The notes: generated by a model from the sequence alone, not told the origin. Counted from the first letter of the stretch, positions 15,234 through 23,264 are shown. The stretch is 34,015 nucleotides of DNA from JAATGA01 sp047605605 (GCA_047605605.1 JASGFG010000040.1:1-34015); one strand, 5' to 3'. Translations and numbers: made by a program.

Positions 15234-17495
15234 ATGACCAGACAACTTCCCCCCTCCGCCCCCGCAAGCGCAAGGCCGTCTGCGGCCCCCATCCGCACGA
15301 CGCTTGGCCTTTTGCCCGTTCTGGCGATCTCGACCGGCATGGCGGTTCCCGCCTATGCGCAGCAGACCGATGACGCCGTGCAACTGGACCCGATCATCCT
15401 GCAAAGCGGCACCCCCAAGGATACGTCCAAGACCTATGCGCCTGCGGACAGCGCAAACGAAAAACGCGTGACGCCGGTGATCGACACGCCAAGATCCACA
15501 ACCACCGTGACCCAGCGGCAGATCCAGGAACGCGCGGCCACCTCGCTGTCGGACATCATGATGACCACCCCCGGCATCACGATCCGTGCCGGCGAAGGCG
15601 GCACACAGGCCGGCGACAACATCTATATCCGCGGCTTCGATTCCTCGTCCGAGACCCTGATCGACGGCGTGCGCAACACCTCGCGCACCAGCTATGAGGC
15701 GTTCAACCTTGAATCGGTGGAAATCACCCGCGGTTCCGACGGCGCCGAGGCAGGCGCCGGTGCCGAGGGCGGTTCGGTCAACCTGAACACCAAGGTTCCC
15801 ATGGCGGGCAGGTTCGACACGGTGCAACTGTCCTATGGCACGGGCAACTTCAAGCGGGCGACGCTGGATTCGAACCGCGAGTTCGGGGCCTTCGGCGCGC
15901 GTCTGAACCTGATGTATCAGGATGCCGACGATATGGGCGGCAAGAAGGGCAAGACCTCCAAGCGCTACGGTCTGGCCCCCAGCTTCAGCTATGCGTTCAG
16001 CGATGCGACCAAGGTGACGGCCGGTCTTTACTACTACAAGAACGAGGACATGCCCGACTACGGCATCCGCATGTCGGGCACCGCCTGCGCGGGCCTGCCC
16101 TATTGCGTGGGGTCCGGCACTGCGGCCGACCCGTGGCAGCCGATCGACGTTCCCACGGACACCTTCTATGGAACGCCGGGCCGCGACTTTACCAACAACA
16201 AGTCGGCCAGCGGCTATGTCCGCGTCGATCACGACTTCTCGGACACGCTGAAAGTTTCGGCCACGCTGCGCAAGAACCATGACATCCAGCAGTATTACGT
16301 CACCCAGCCCGGCATTTCGGCCACCGGCGTGACGCGGGGCAACAAATCCTCGAATCGCCGGACGGATACCCTGTCGTTCAACACGCAGCTGACGGGCGAG
16401 GCGGAACTTTACGGCCTGCGCCATCGTTTCGGGATCGGCGTCGACATCAGCAAGGCCGACACCGATACCTTCGCCTGGACCGCAGTCGGGACCGAACCGA
16501 CCGAGGTTTCCTATGAAAACCCGGATCTCGGTTATTGGCCTTGGGATATCACCACCGGCGACAAGACAGGCCAGAATACCGTCCGCAGCACTTCGCTTTA
16601 TGCCTTTGACGTGGTCGACCTCGACCCGAAATGGGAAGCTTCGTTCGGCGTCGGCTTTACCAGCTATGACGTTTCAGGCTGGAGCGTGGGGCGCGGCGGC
16701 CGGACCGAAGGCTCCAAGAAGACCGACATCAGCAACGGCTCGGTCGGCATCGTCTACAAGCCCACCGAAAACGGGCGGATCTATGCCTCGATCGCGACGG
16801 CCTCCAACCCGGTGGGCCTGGGCTCTACCCCCAGCAATGGCGGCACCACCTCGGCCAACAGCTCGGACCTCGACCCCGAGACCAGCACCAGCTATGAGCT
16901 GGGCACGAAATGGATGGTGTTCGACAACCAGCTGATGCTGACCGCCAACGTATTCCAGATCGACAAGAAGAACATGCGCGTCCTCAGCGACGACCTGGTG
17001 AACTATGACAACGTCGGCAAGACGCGGTCGCGCGGGGTCGAGCTTGGCTTTGCCGGGCAGATCAATGAAAAGTGGGGCATCTCGGGCGGCTATGTCTATC
17101 AGGATGTGGTCTCGCTGGACGGCGGCTCGTCGGCCAACGCCATCGCGCAGGAAGGCAAGCAACTGGCCAAGATCCCGCGCAACAGCTTCTCGATCTGGAG
17201 CACCTATGCGGTCAACGAGCAGCTGAGCATCGGCGGCGGCGCGACCTATTACGACAAGCGGGTCGCAGCCTATACGACCGATGCGATCACCGGCAATGCC
17301 TATGCCTCGGCCGTGCTGCCGTCGTCGTGGCGGTTCGACCTGATGGCGTCCTACAAGTTCACGCCCGAAACCAGCGTTCAGCTGAACGTCAACAACATCT
17401 TTGACGAACAGATCTACGGCGACTCGCACAGCACCCAGCACGTCTATACCGAGCCGGGGCGCAACTTCGTGCTGACGCTGAAGCACACGTTCTGA
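15234..17495 (+). CDS. TonB-dependent siderophore receptor, Fiu-like (catecholate type)
   Basis: Outer-membrane gated channel for ferric siderophores or their breakdown products. The start at 15234 has AGGAGA upstream; the frame extends to 15108 without support. The protein has 753 residues, the size of E. coli Fiu. Signal peptide 1-42 (cleavage after AYA), then a TonB-box-like VQLDPIILQ (49-57), a plug domain about 80-188 (TVTQRQIQERAATSLSDIM, PGITIRAGEGG, IYIRGFDSS, DGVRN, VEITRG) and a 22-strand barrel ending in aromatic Phe (FVLTLKHTF). The plug wording GITIRAGEGGTQAGDNIYIRG is close to that of Fiu. A PiuC/YbiX gene follows, as in the fiu-ybiX pair of E. coli, which supports the assignment. 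The true ligand is unknown. Confidence 0.92.
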   Translation: MTRQLPPSAPASARPSAAPIRTTLGLLPVLAISTGMAVPAYAQQTDDAVQLDPIILQSGTPKDTSKTYAPADSANEKRVTPVIDTPRSTTTVTQRQIQERAATSLSDIMMTTPGITIRAGEGGTQAGDNIYIRGFDSSSETLIDGVRNTSRTSYEAFNLESVEITRGSDGAEAGAGAEGGSVNLNTKVPMAGRFDTVQLSYGTGNFKRATLDSNREFGAFGARLNLMYQDADDMGGKKGKTSKRYGLAPSFSYAFSDATKVTAGLYYYKNEDMPDYGIRMSGTACAGLPYCVGSGTAADPWQPIDVPTDTFYGTPGRDFTNNKSASGYVRVDHDFSDTLKVSATLRKNHDIQQYYVTQPGISATGVTRGNKSSNRRTDTLSFNTQLTGEAELYGLRHRFGIGVDISKADTDTFAWTAVGTEPTEVSYENPDLGYWPWDITTGDKTGQNTVRSTSLYAFDVVDLDPKWEASFGVGFTSYDVSGWSVGRGGRTEGSKKTDISNGSVGIVYKPTENGRIYASIATASNPVGLGSTPSNGGTTSANSSDLDPETSTSYELGTKWMVFDNQLMLTANVFQIDKKNMRVLSDDLVNYDNVGKTRSRGVELGFAGQINEKWGISGGYVYQDVVSLDGGSSANAIAQEGKQLAKIPRNSFSIWSTYAVNEQLSIGGGATYYDKRVAAYTTDAITGNAYASAVLPSSWRFDLMASYKFTPETSVQLNVNNIFDEQIYGDSHSTQHVYTEPGRNFVLTLKHTF

Positions 17496-17515
17496 CGCGC
17501 ATGGCGCCAGACAGG

Positions 17516-17546
17516 AAAGGGCGCCCGATCTGGGGCGCCCTTTTCC
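17516..17546 (+). terminator. Rho-independent terminator after the receptor gene
   Basis: Stem AAGGGCGCCC (17517-17526) pairs with GGGCGCCCTT (17533-17542), loop GATCTG, followed by TTCC. It lies 21 bases after the receptor stop and separates it from piuC. Confidence 0.8.
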
Positions 17547-17578
17547 ATTCTGCCGCGTCTATTTTCCGACAAAAATAC

Positions 17579-17607
17579 TTAACTTCCCCCTTCCTGCCGC
17601 CTATTGT
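17579..17607 (+). promoter_or_regulatory. Candidate sigma-70 promoter of piuC
   Basis: TTAACT (17579-17584) and TATTGT (17602-17607) are exactly 17 bases apart, with a C-rich spacer. It stands after the receptor terminator and 36 bases before the piuC start, so the hydroxylase and the following dehydrogenase are probably transcribed on their own. Confidence 0.5.
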
Positions 17608-17642
17608 GCGGGCCGAACGCGCGCGCTTTTGCGGAGAAGTCC

Positions 17643-18326
17643 ATGCTTGTCACCATTCCCGACCTGCTGACCCCCGAAGAGGTCGCCTATATCCGCCAGG
17701 TGCTGGAGGGCACCAACTGGATCGACGGGCGCAAGACCGCGGGCGATCAGGCGGCCAAGGTCAAGAACAACCTGCAAGTGCCGGTCGACAGCGCCGAGGC
17801 GCGAGAGCTGGGCAATATCGTCCTGCGCGCCCTGGGGCGGAATGCCACCTATTCTTCGGCCGCGCTGCCGCTGCATGTCCTGCCGCCGATGTTCAACCGC
17901 TATGACGAGGGGATGACCTTCGGCGCGCATGTCGACGGCTCGATCCGGGTGATCCCCGGCACGGCACAGCGTATCCGCACCGATGTTTCGACCACCATCT
18001 TCCTGACCCCGCCCGAGGATTACGACGGGGGCGAGCTGATCGTGCATGACACCTATGGCGACCATGCGGTCAAGCTGCCGGCCGGTCATGCCGTGCTCTA
18101 TCCGGCGACCAGCCTGCATTCGGTCAGGCCGGTGACGCGCGGGTCGCGGTGGGGGTCGTTCTTCTGGGCGCAGTCGATGGTGCGCGACGACTGGCAGCGA
18201 CACATGCTCTATGACCTCGACATGTCGATCATGCGCATCCGCTCGATCGTGGGCGACGAAGATCCGGCGGCGCAGGGGGTTACAAACCACTATCACAACC
18301 TGATCCGGCAATGGTCCGAGATCTGA
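17643..18326 (+). CDS. piuC: Fe(II)/2-oxoglutarate-dependent PKHD-type hydroxylase, PiuC/YbiX family
   Basis: Predicted non-heme iron oxygenase of 227 residues (E. coli YbiX is about 225). The iron ligands can be read as His96 and Asp98 in GAHVDGS and His159 in SLHSVRPV; an arginine in RGSRWGS (166-169) would bind 2-oxoglutarate. The start at 17643 has GGAGAAG in front. Its place after a Fiu-like receptor repeats the fiu-ybiX and piuA-piuC arrangements of other proteobacteria, where the enzyme is part of the iron-starvation response; its substrate has not been settled as far as I know. The last 16 bases overlap the start of the next gene. Confidence 0.93.
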   Translation: MLVTIPDLLTPEEVAYIRQVLEGTNWIDGRKTAGDQAAKVKNNLQVPVDSAEARELGNIVLRALGRNATYSSAALPLHVLPPMFNRYDEGMTFGAHVDGSIRVIPGTAQRIRTDVSTTIFLTPPEDYDGGELIVHDTYGDHAVKLPAGHAVLYPATSLHSVRPVTRGSRWGSFFWAQSMVRDDWQRHMLYDLDMSIMRIRSIVGDEDPAAQGVTNHYHNLIRQWSEI

Positions 18327-19411
18327 CACCGCTGCGCGACCCGATTCCGGCGGATTGCCTGTCGCTGGCCGATTACGAACGCCACGCCCTGGCGCGGATG
18401 ACGCCGGGCACCCGCGCCTATATCCAGGGGGCGGGGGCGGACGGGATCACTCGCGAAGCGAACCTTGCCGCCTGGGCGGGGCTGCGGCTTCTCGGGCGCG
18501 GTCTGGCCGACATGGTGGGGGCGCATACGCGGCTTTCGCTGGTCGGATGCGCGCTGGACCACCCGATCCTGCTGGCGCCCTGCGCCTGGCACGGGTTGGT
18601 CAATCCGGGGGGCGAATGCGAAACCGCGCTTGGGGCCGCGGCCACCGGCACGCTGATGACGGTTTCGACCCAGGCCGGCCAAAGCCTTGAAGCCATTGCC
18701 GAAACGCCGGGGCCGAAGTGGTTCCAGCTTTATTTCCAGTTGCGGCGCGAGGATACGCTGGCGCTTGTTCGCCGGGCCGAGGCGGCGGGCTGTCTGGCGC
18801 TGGTCGTCACGGTGGATGCCGCGGTGAACGGCATCCGCAATGACGAACAGCGGGCCGGCTTCGCCCTGCCCCCCGGCCTTTCGCCGGTGAACCTGCGGGG
18901 CTTTGCCCAACCCGTCAGCCGCGCCGCGCCGGGGGAAAGCCCGGTGTTCCGGGGGCTGCTGGATCATGCCCCCGGCTGGGCCGATCTGGACTGGCTGCGC
19001 GCCGAAACCCGGCTGCCGCTGCTGCTGAAAGGCGTGATGCACCCCGAGGATGTGGAGCGCGCGCTTGCGGCCGGCATCGACGGGCTGATCGTGTCGAACC
19101 ACGGCGGGCGGGTGCTGGACACGCTGCCCGCCACGGCGGACATCCTGCCGCGGGTGGTCGCGCAGGTAGCGGGCCGCGTGCCGATCCTGTGCGACGGCGG
19201 CATCCGGCGCGGCACCGATGTGCTGAAGGCGCTGGCGCTTGGCGCCTCGGCCGTGCTGATCGGCCGCCCGCAACTGCACGCGCTGGCCGTCGGCGGGGCG
19301 CCGGGCGTTGCCCATATGCTGACCATCCTGCGGGCCGAACTTGAGGTGGCGATGGCCCTGACCGGCTGCCGGACCCTTGACGCGATCGGGCCGGGGGTGC
19401 TGTGGGCCTGA
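18311..19411 (+). CDS. FMN-dependent alpha-hydroxy-acid dehydrogenase/oxidase (LldD/glycolate oxidase family)
   Basis: Oxidises an L-alpha-hydroxy acid to the 2-oxo acid using FMN. In 366 residues all catalytic positions of the family are present: Tyr37 in AYIQGAGADG, Tyr141 in WFQLYFQ, Asp169 in VTVDA, Lys240 in LLLKGV, and His264 with Arg267 in SNHGGR; the FMN phosphate site CDGGIRRGTDVLKALALGA follows. No membrane anchor segment is obvious. It starts within the end of piuC (16-base overlap), so the two are co-translated, and it ends 4 bases from the convergent SDR gene. The substrate may be lactate, glycolate, mandelate or something linked to iron uptake; sequence alone does not choose. 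I therefore do not use the symbol lldD. Confidence 0.9.
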   Translation: MVRDLTPLRDPIPADCLSLADYERHALARMTPGTRAYIQGAGADGITREANLAAWAGLRLLGRGLADMVGAHTRLSLVGCALDHPILLAPCAWHGLVNPGGECETALGAAATGTLMTVSTQAGQSLEAIAETPGPKWFQLYFQLRREDTLALVRRAEAAGCLALVVTVDAAVNGIRNDEQRAGFALPPGLSPVNLRGFAQPVSRAAPGESPVFRGLLDHAPGWADLDWLRAETRLPLLLKGVMHPEDVERALAAGIDGLIVSNHGGRVLDTLPATADILPRVVAQVAGRVPILCDGGIRRGTDVLKALALGASAVLIGRPQLHALAVGGAPGVAHMLTILRAELEVAMALTGCRTLDAIGPGVLWA

Positions 19412-19415
19412 CGGC

Positions 19416-20147
19416 TCAGACGTGCTGCGCGCCGTTCACCTCGATCTCGGCGCCAGAGATATAGGACGACTGCGGCGAACACAGGAACCAGATCACATCG
19501 GCCACTTCGGACGGCTGGCCCAGACGTTGCATCGGCAGGTTCTCGACGATCTTCTCGGTGCCGGGGGACAGGATCGAGGTCTCGATCTCGCCCGGCGCAA
19601 TGGCGTTGACGCGCACGCCCAGCGGGCCGAAATCATGCGCCATTTCCCGCGTCAACGCCGCCAGCGCCGCCTTGGACGTGGCATAGGCCGCCCCGGCAAA
19701 GGGATGGACGCGCGCGCCGGCGATGGAGGTGACGTTGACGATCGACCCCTTGGCGGCCGACAGTTCATCCTTCAGGCCCCGCGCCAACACGATCGAGGCA
19801 AAGAAGTTCACATGGAACACCTGCCCCCAGGTCCGAAGGTCGGTGTCCAGCGTGTTCAGACGTCTGCCTCCCGGTCCTTTCGGGGAAATGCCCGCGTTGT
19901 TGACCAGCGCGTCCAGCCGCCCGCCGATCCGCTCCTTGATGGTGGCGATTGCGGCAATGGTGGCATCGGGGCTGGCAAGGTCGATCTGGATATGATTCTC
20001 CTCGCCGCCCGGCCAGGGACAGCGCGGATCGAAGGGCTGGCGCGAACAGGTCAGAACCCGCCACCCTTCGCGTCCGAAACGCTTGACGGTGGCATGTCCG
20101 ATTCCGCGGCTGGCTCCGGTCAGGACAAGGGTTTTCTGCTCCGACAT
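19416..20147 (-). CDS. SDR family NAD(P)-dependent oxidoreductase
   Basis: Classical short-chain dehydrogenase of 243 residues. Cofactor motif TGASRGIG (10-17), NNAG (83-86), catalytic Ser141 (in VTSIAG), Tyr155 and Lys159 (YATSK), and the PG turn IAPGEIET (184-191) are all present, so it should be active. Arg14 and Arg36 near the cofactor site are compatible with NADP(H). The start at 20147 is preceded by AGGAGG; an earlier ATG at 20171 lacks support. It converges on the alpha-hydroxy-acid dehydrogenase gene with only 4 bases between stops and no terminator, and it is divergent from argB across a 141-base gap with a strong palindrome. The substrate is unknown. Confidence 0.92.
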   Translation of the reverse strand: MSEQKTLVLTGASRGIGHATVKRFGREGWRVLTCSRQPFDPRCPWPGGEENHIQIDLASPDATIAAIATIKERIGGRLDALVNNAGISPKGPGGRRLNTLDTDLRTWGQVFHVNFFASIVLARGLKDELSAAKGSIVNVTSIAGARVHPFAGAAYATSKAALAALTREMAHDFGPLGVRVNAIAPGEIETSILSPGTEKIVENLPMQRLGQPSEVADVIWFLCSPQSSYISGAEIEVNGAQHV

Positions 20148-20209
20148 TCGGGCCTCCTGCACTGGCCCCAACCTATGCCGCCGCGCGGCGAAAGGAAAGG
20201 CGACTGAAA

Positions 20210-20226
20210 TGCCAAGTTACTTGGCA
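20210..20226. promoter_or_regulatory. Candidate operator between the SDR gene and argB (TGCCAAG-N3-CTTGGCA)
   Basis: Perfect 7-bp inverted repeat with a TTA centre, 63 bases upstream of both divergent starts (SDR 20147, argB 20289). The near-central position fits a dimeric regulator controlling the SDR gene, argB, or both. No regulator gene is adjacent. Confidence 0.45.
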
Positions 20227-20288
20227 GGGGCGCGCAATGGCCTTACGAAAGGCGCGCATCCCGGCCGCACGCCCCTGACGAGGCTCCA

Positions 20289-21185
20289 ATGAAAAAGCAG
20301 ACCGCCATGAACGATCCCGCCGCCACCGCCAAGACGCTGTCCGAAGCGCTGCCCCATCTGCAACGCTATTCCGAGGCGGTGGTGGTGGTGAAATTCGGCG
20401 GCAATGCCATGGGCGACGACACGGCCATGGCCGAATTCGCCCGCGATGTCGTGCTGATGAAACAGGTGGGCATCCATCCGGTCGTCGTCCACGGCGGCGG
20501 CCCGATGATCAACGAGATGCTGGCCAAGCTGGGCATCAAGTCGGAATTCGTGCGGGGCAAGCGTGTAACCGACAAGGCCACGGTCGAGGTGGTCGAGATG
20601 ATCCTGTCCGGCCTTGTGAACAAGCGCATCGTGCAGGCGATCAACGATCAGGGCGGGCGGGCGGTCGGCATTTCCGGCAAGGACGACGACCTGATGGTCT
20701 GCGTCGCCGACGACCCCGAACTTGGCTTTGTCGGCAAGCCGGTGGAAATGAACGTCGAGGTGCTGCGCGATCTTTACACCGCCGGGATCATCCCGGTGGT
20801 CGCCCCCGTCGCCACCGGCATGGCCGACAACGAAACCTTCAACGTCAACGGCGACACCGCCGCCGGGGCCATCGCCGGCGCGCTGAAGGCGGACCGGCTG
20901 CTGCTGCTGACCGATGTGGCCGGGGTGAAGGGCGAGGATGGCGCGGTGCTGACCCAGCTGACCCCCGACGAGGTGCGCGGGCTGACCGACAAGGGCGTGA
21001 TCTCGGGCGGGATGATCCCCAAGACCGAAACCGCATTGAAGGCGGTCGATGAAGGCGTCCGCGCCGCCGTCATCCTGGATGGCCGCGTGCCGAATGCCTG
21101 CCTGCTGGAACTGTTCACCGATCAGGGCCTGGGCACGATGATCCGTTCGACCGAGCCGCGGGTGAAACCCCGCATCCGGCGGTGA
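20289..21185 (+). CDS. argB: Acetylglutamate kinase
   Basis: Phosphorylates N-acetyl-L-glutamate, second step of arginine synthesis; cytoplasmic. The 298-residue protein has the ATP-binding KFGGNAM (35-41), the substrate-binding HGGGP (68-72), RGKRVTD (89-95), the NVNGDTAAG stretch, and the lysine in GGMIPK. An N-terminal extension of about 25 residues before the kinase core is of the kind seen in arginine-sensitive acetylglutamate kinases, so feedback inhibition by arginine is plausible. The start at 20289 has GAGG 6 bases upstream; an internal ATG at 20307 is possible. Its stop overlaps a GTG start of the Fe-S protein gene (GTGA). Confidence 0.96.
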   Translation: MKKQTAMNDPAATAKTLSEALPHLQRYSEAVVVVKFGGNAMGDDTAMAEFARDVVLMKQVGIHPVVVHGGGPMINEMLAKLGIKSEFVRGKRVTDKATVEVVEMILSGLVNKRIVQAINDQGGRAVGISGKDDDLMVCVADDPELGFVGKPVEMNVEVLRDLYTAGIIPVVAPVATGMADNETFNVNGDTAAGAIAGALKADRLLLLTDVAGVKGEDGAVLTQLTPDEVRGLTDKGVISGGMIPKTETALKAVDEGVRAAVILDGRVPNACLLELFTDQGLGTMIRSTEPRVKPRIRR

Positions 21186-21832
21186 CGCTGGAGGAGATCG
21201 AAGCCCTTTGCGCCCCCCATCGCCTGACGGTGATGGGGGGCTTTTGCGTTGCGCCCGAGGACGGCCTGCCGCGCGGGATGCGAACGCTGCTGCTGATCGG
21301 TCCGGCCGAACCGGGATACTGGGCGCATCTGATCGCGCAGCCGGAATGGCTGGACGGGCAGCCAGATCCGGTGGACCGCTGGTCTCGCCGGGTGATCGGG
21401 CGCATCGCCTGTGCCCTGCGAGGCAAGGCGCTGTTCCCCTTTGGCGGTCCGCCCTGGCACCCGTTCTACGCTTGGGCGCTTCGGTCGGGGTGGGCGTGGG
21501 ACAGCCCGGTGCGGCTTTTGGTGCATGATCGGGCCGGCCTGTGGACCTCGTATCGGGGGGCGCTGGCGCTGCGCGAGGCGGTTGTGCTGCCGCGGGGCGG
21601 GGACAAGCCCTGCCTGACCTGCGGCGAACAACCCTGCCTGACCGCCTGCCCGGCGGGGGCACTGACCGGGGCGGGCTATGACGTGCCGAAATGCCATGAC
21701 TGGCTGAACCGGCCCGAAGGGGCGGATTGCCTGTCCGGGGGCTGCATCGTGCGGCGTGCTTGCCCCGTCTCGCAATCTCATGGCAGGGTGGCAGAACATT
21801 CCGCCTATCACATGAGCCAGTTCCACCGATGA
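21182..21832 (+). CDS. Small iron-sulfur (ferredoxin-like) protein
   Basis: Unnamed 216-residue protein with two cysteine groups in its C-terminal third: Cys144, 147, 152, 156 (C-x2-C-x4-C-x3-CP) and Cys171, 183, 188, 194 (ending CP). These could hold two 4Fe-4S clusters and recall the C-terminal part of epoxyqueuosine reductase (QueG), but the catalytic N-terminal domain of QueG is missing. The first 140 residues are Trp-rich (about eight Trp) and resemble nothing I can name. Translation starts at GTG inside the argB stop, and its stop overlaps the next start (ATGA), so it is synthesised with argB and the SixA-like protein. An electron-transfer role is likely; the partner is unknown. Confidence 0.82.
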   Translation: MTLEEIEALCAPHRLTVMGGFCVAPEDGLPRGMRTLLLIGPAEPGYWAHLIAQPEWLDGQPDPVDRWSRRVIGRIACALRGKALFPFGGPPWHPFYAWALRSGWAWDSPVRLLVHDRAGLWTSYRGALALREAVVLPRGGDKPCLTCGEQPCLTACPAGALTGAGYDVPKCHDWLNRPEGADCLSGGCIVRRACPVSQSHGRVAEHSAYHMSQFHR

Positions 21833-22329
21833 AACGCCTGATCCTTACGCGCCACGCGAAATCCAGCTGGGACGACCCGGCCATGGCCGACCACGACCGC
21901 CCGCTGAACGACCGGGGCAAGGCGGCGGCTGCCGATCTGGGGCAATGGCTCGCCTCGCGCGGCTATGTCCCGGCAGAAGTGCTGTGTTCCGACGCCCTGC
22001 GCACCTGGGAGACGTGGAGCGGCATCGACGCCGTTCTGCAATCCGGCGCGGCGCTGAAACTGAAGCCCGCGCTTTACCATGCGGGCCCGGATGTGATGCT
22101 GGCGGTGCTGCGCCATGCGACGGCGGATGTGGTGGCGATGATCGGCCACAACCCCGGCATCGCGGAATTCGCCGCGCGTCTGGTGGCGCGCGCGCCGGCC
22201 AACGCCGAATTCGGCCGCTATCCCACCGGGGCGACCCTGGTCGTCGATTTCGAGGTGGACAGCTGGGAGGCAGCCGCCTTCGGCCAGGGTGTCGCCGACG
22301 ATTTCATCATCCCGCGCGAAATCGCCTGA
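21829..22329 (+). CDS. SixA-like histidine phosphatase
   Basis: Branch of the histidine phosphatase superfamily, 166 residues, cytoplasmic. The catalytic motif is LTRHAKSSW with phospho-acceptor His9 and Arg8; LNDRGKAAA (26-34), the region around Arg58 (SDALRTWET) and the second histidine His107 in IGHNPG complete the active site. SixA of E. coli acts on phosphohistidine proteins (the PTS-Ntr system among proposed targets); whether this homologue does so is unproven. It starts in an ATGA overlap with the Fe-S protein gene. Confidence 0.88.
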   Translation: MKRLILTRHAKSSWDDPAMADHDRPLNDRGKAAAADLGQWLASRGYVPAEVLCSDALRTWETWSGIDAVLQSGAALKLKPALYHAGPDVMLAVLRHATADVVAMIGHNPGIAEFAARLVARAPANAEFGRYPTGATLVVDFEVDSWEAAAFGQGVADDFIIPREIA

Positions 22330-22344
22330 GCGAAAGGAAACCCC

Positions 22345-22500
22345 ATGGACTATGGCAAATCCGGCAACCCCAAGACCGGCCGCAAGGAACCCCGCCCCGT
22401 CTTTCATGGCAAGAAGGCGACCGAGACCGCCGAGGGCCGCACCCCCAAGGAAGAGCTGCTGGCCCGGATGAAAGCCGCGGCCGAGGCGCGCAAGAAATAG
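22345..22500 (+). CDS. Small Lys/Arg-rich protein, 51 residues
   Basis: A short reading frame, not obviously related to any family I know. It starts ATG GAC TAT with AAAGGAAA 4-11 bases upstream and ends at TAG 22500. The product is MDYGKSGNPKTGRKEPRPVF followed by a hydrophilic tail rich in Lys, Ala and Glu (ELLARMKAAAEARKK, probably helical). It has about 13 basic residues and no Cys or Trp. It follows the SixA-like gene by 15 bases, so it is probably in the same transcript. Good ribosome-binding site, position and the absence of another frame support it; homology would have to be checked. Confidence 0.65.
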   Translation: MDYGKSGNPKTGRKEPRPVFHGKKATETAEGRTPKEELLARMKAAAEARKK

Positions 22501-22525
22501 CCGCCGCTTTCCCGCACCTAGCGCG

Positions 22526-22544
22526 CGCGCCCCTCAGGGGCGCG
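22526..22544. terminator. GC hairpin between convergent genes
   Basis: CGCGCCCC (22526-22533) pairs with GGGGCGCG (22537-22544) around TCA, and the TCA is the complement of the SleB-like gene stop. It serves the ends of both convergent transcripts but lacks a T-run on either side, so termination strength is uncertain. Confidence 0.4.
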
Positions 22545-23034
22545 TCACTCCTTCGACGGGCGGCGGGGGCACGGGCTGGGTGACATCCACGCGGGGGCGC
22601 CTTTCGTAAAAGGCATTGCCCCCCGCAACCAGCACATAATGCATGTTGTCATAGGGATAGCTGCGCCCGGCGGTGTGAAAGAACATCGCGTTGCCGATCA
22701 TCGGATGCCGCTCGCCCTGCAACACCGACCGCGCCGCCTCGCGCACGCCCGCATTGGCGGGCATCCGGCGCGACAGCACGCCCGGGGCGAACTGCCGCTT
22801 TTGCCCGACGACACCGCAGACGCTGCGCGGATACTGGCCCGACTGCACCCGGTTCATCACCACGCTGCCCACAGCGACCAGCCCGTCGCGGCTGGACCTG
22901 TTGGATTCGAAATACATGGCGCGCTCCATGCATTCCTCTTCGGTCTGGTGGTGGAACAGCCCGCATCCCGACAGAACCGGCCCCAGGGTGGCCAGCATAA
23001 GGATGGACCGCAACAGTTTGATCCCTGATGCCAT
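22534..23034 (-). CDS. Cell wall hydrolase, SleB/CwlJ family lipoprotein
   Basis: Predicted peptidoglycan-cleaving lipoprotein of 166 residues. The start at 23034 is chosen because it gives a clean lipoprotein signal: basic start, hydrophobic ILMLATLGPV and lipobox LSGC with Cys24 as the lipidation site. The mature domain follows the SleB pattern ECMERAMYFESN with catalytic Glu43, then VGSVVMNRVQSGQYPRSVCGVV and QFAPGVLS. A Pro-rich tail ends the protein. Two earlier in-frame ATGs (23085, 23061) would bury the signal. The ribosome-binding site is weak. The 230 bases upstream (to 23264) show no gene or clear promoter. Despite the spore-germination name, such hydrolases are common in non-sporulating alphaproteobacteria. 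Confidence 0.85.
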   Translation of the reverse strand: MASGIKLLRSILMLATLGPVLSGCGLFHHQTEEECMERAMYFESNRSSRDGLVAVGSVVMNRVQSGQYPRSVCGVVGQKRQFAPGVLSRRMPANAGVREAARSVLQGERHPMIGNAMFFHTAGRSYPYDNMHYVLVAGGNAFYERRPRVDVTQPVPPPPVEGVTRP

Positions 23035-23264
23035 GATGTGCCTGTGTGCTGCCCGGGGCATTTCGCCCTCGTTGAGCGGCAGCATAAGGCAAAGGGGGTG
23101 CGTGCTTCAACCGGGCTGACGATTGGCCAGCGGCGAAAACCGCCGCAAGCCGGGGCTGCCGGGATGCCTGCGCGGCGCGATGGTCTCGGCACGGTCTGAC
23201 GACCGGCCTTTGGACATGCCTGCGGCACGATCGAAAGACGCCCCGCAGAGCGCCCTCGCAGCCC

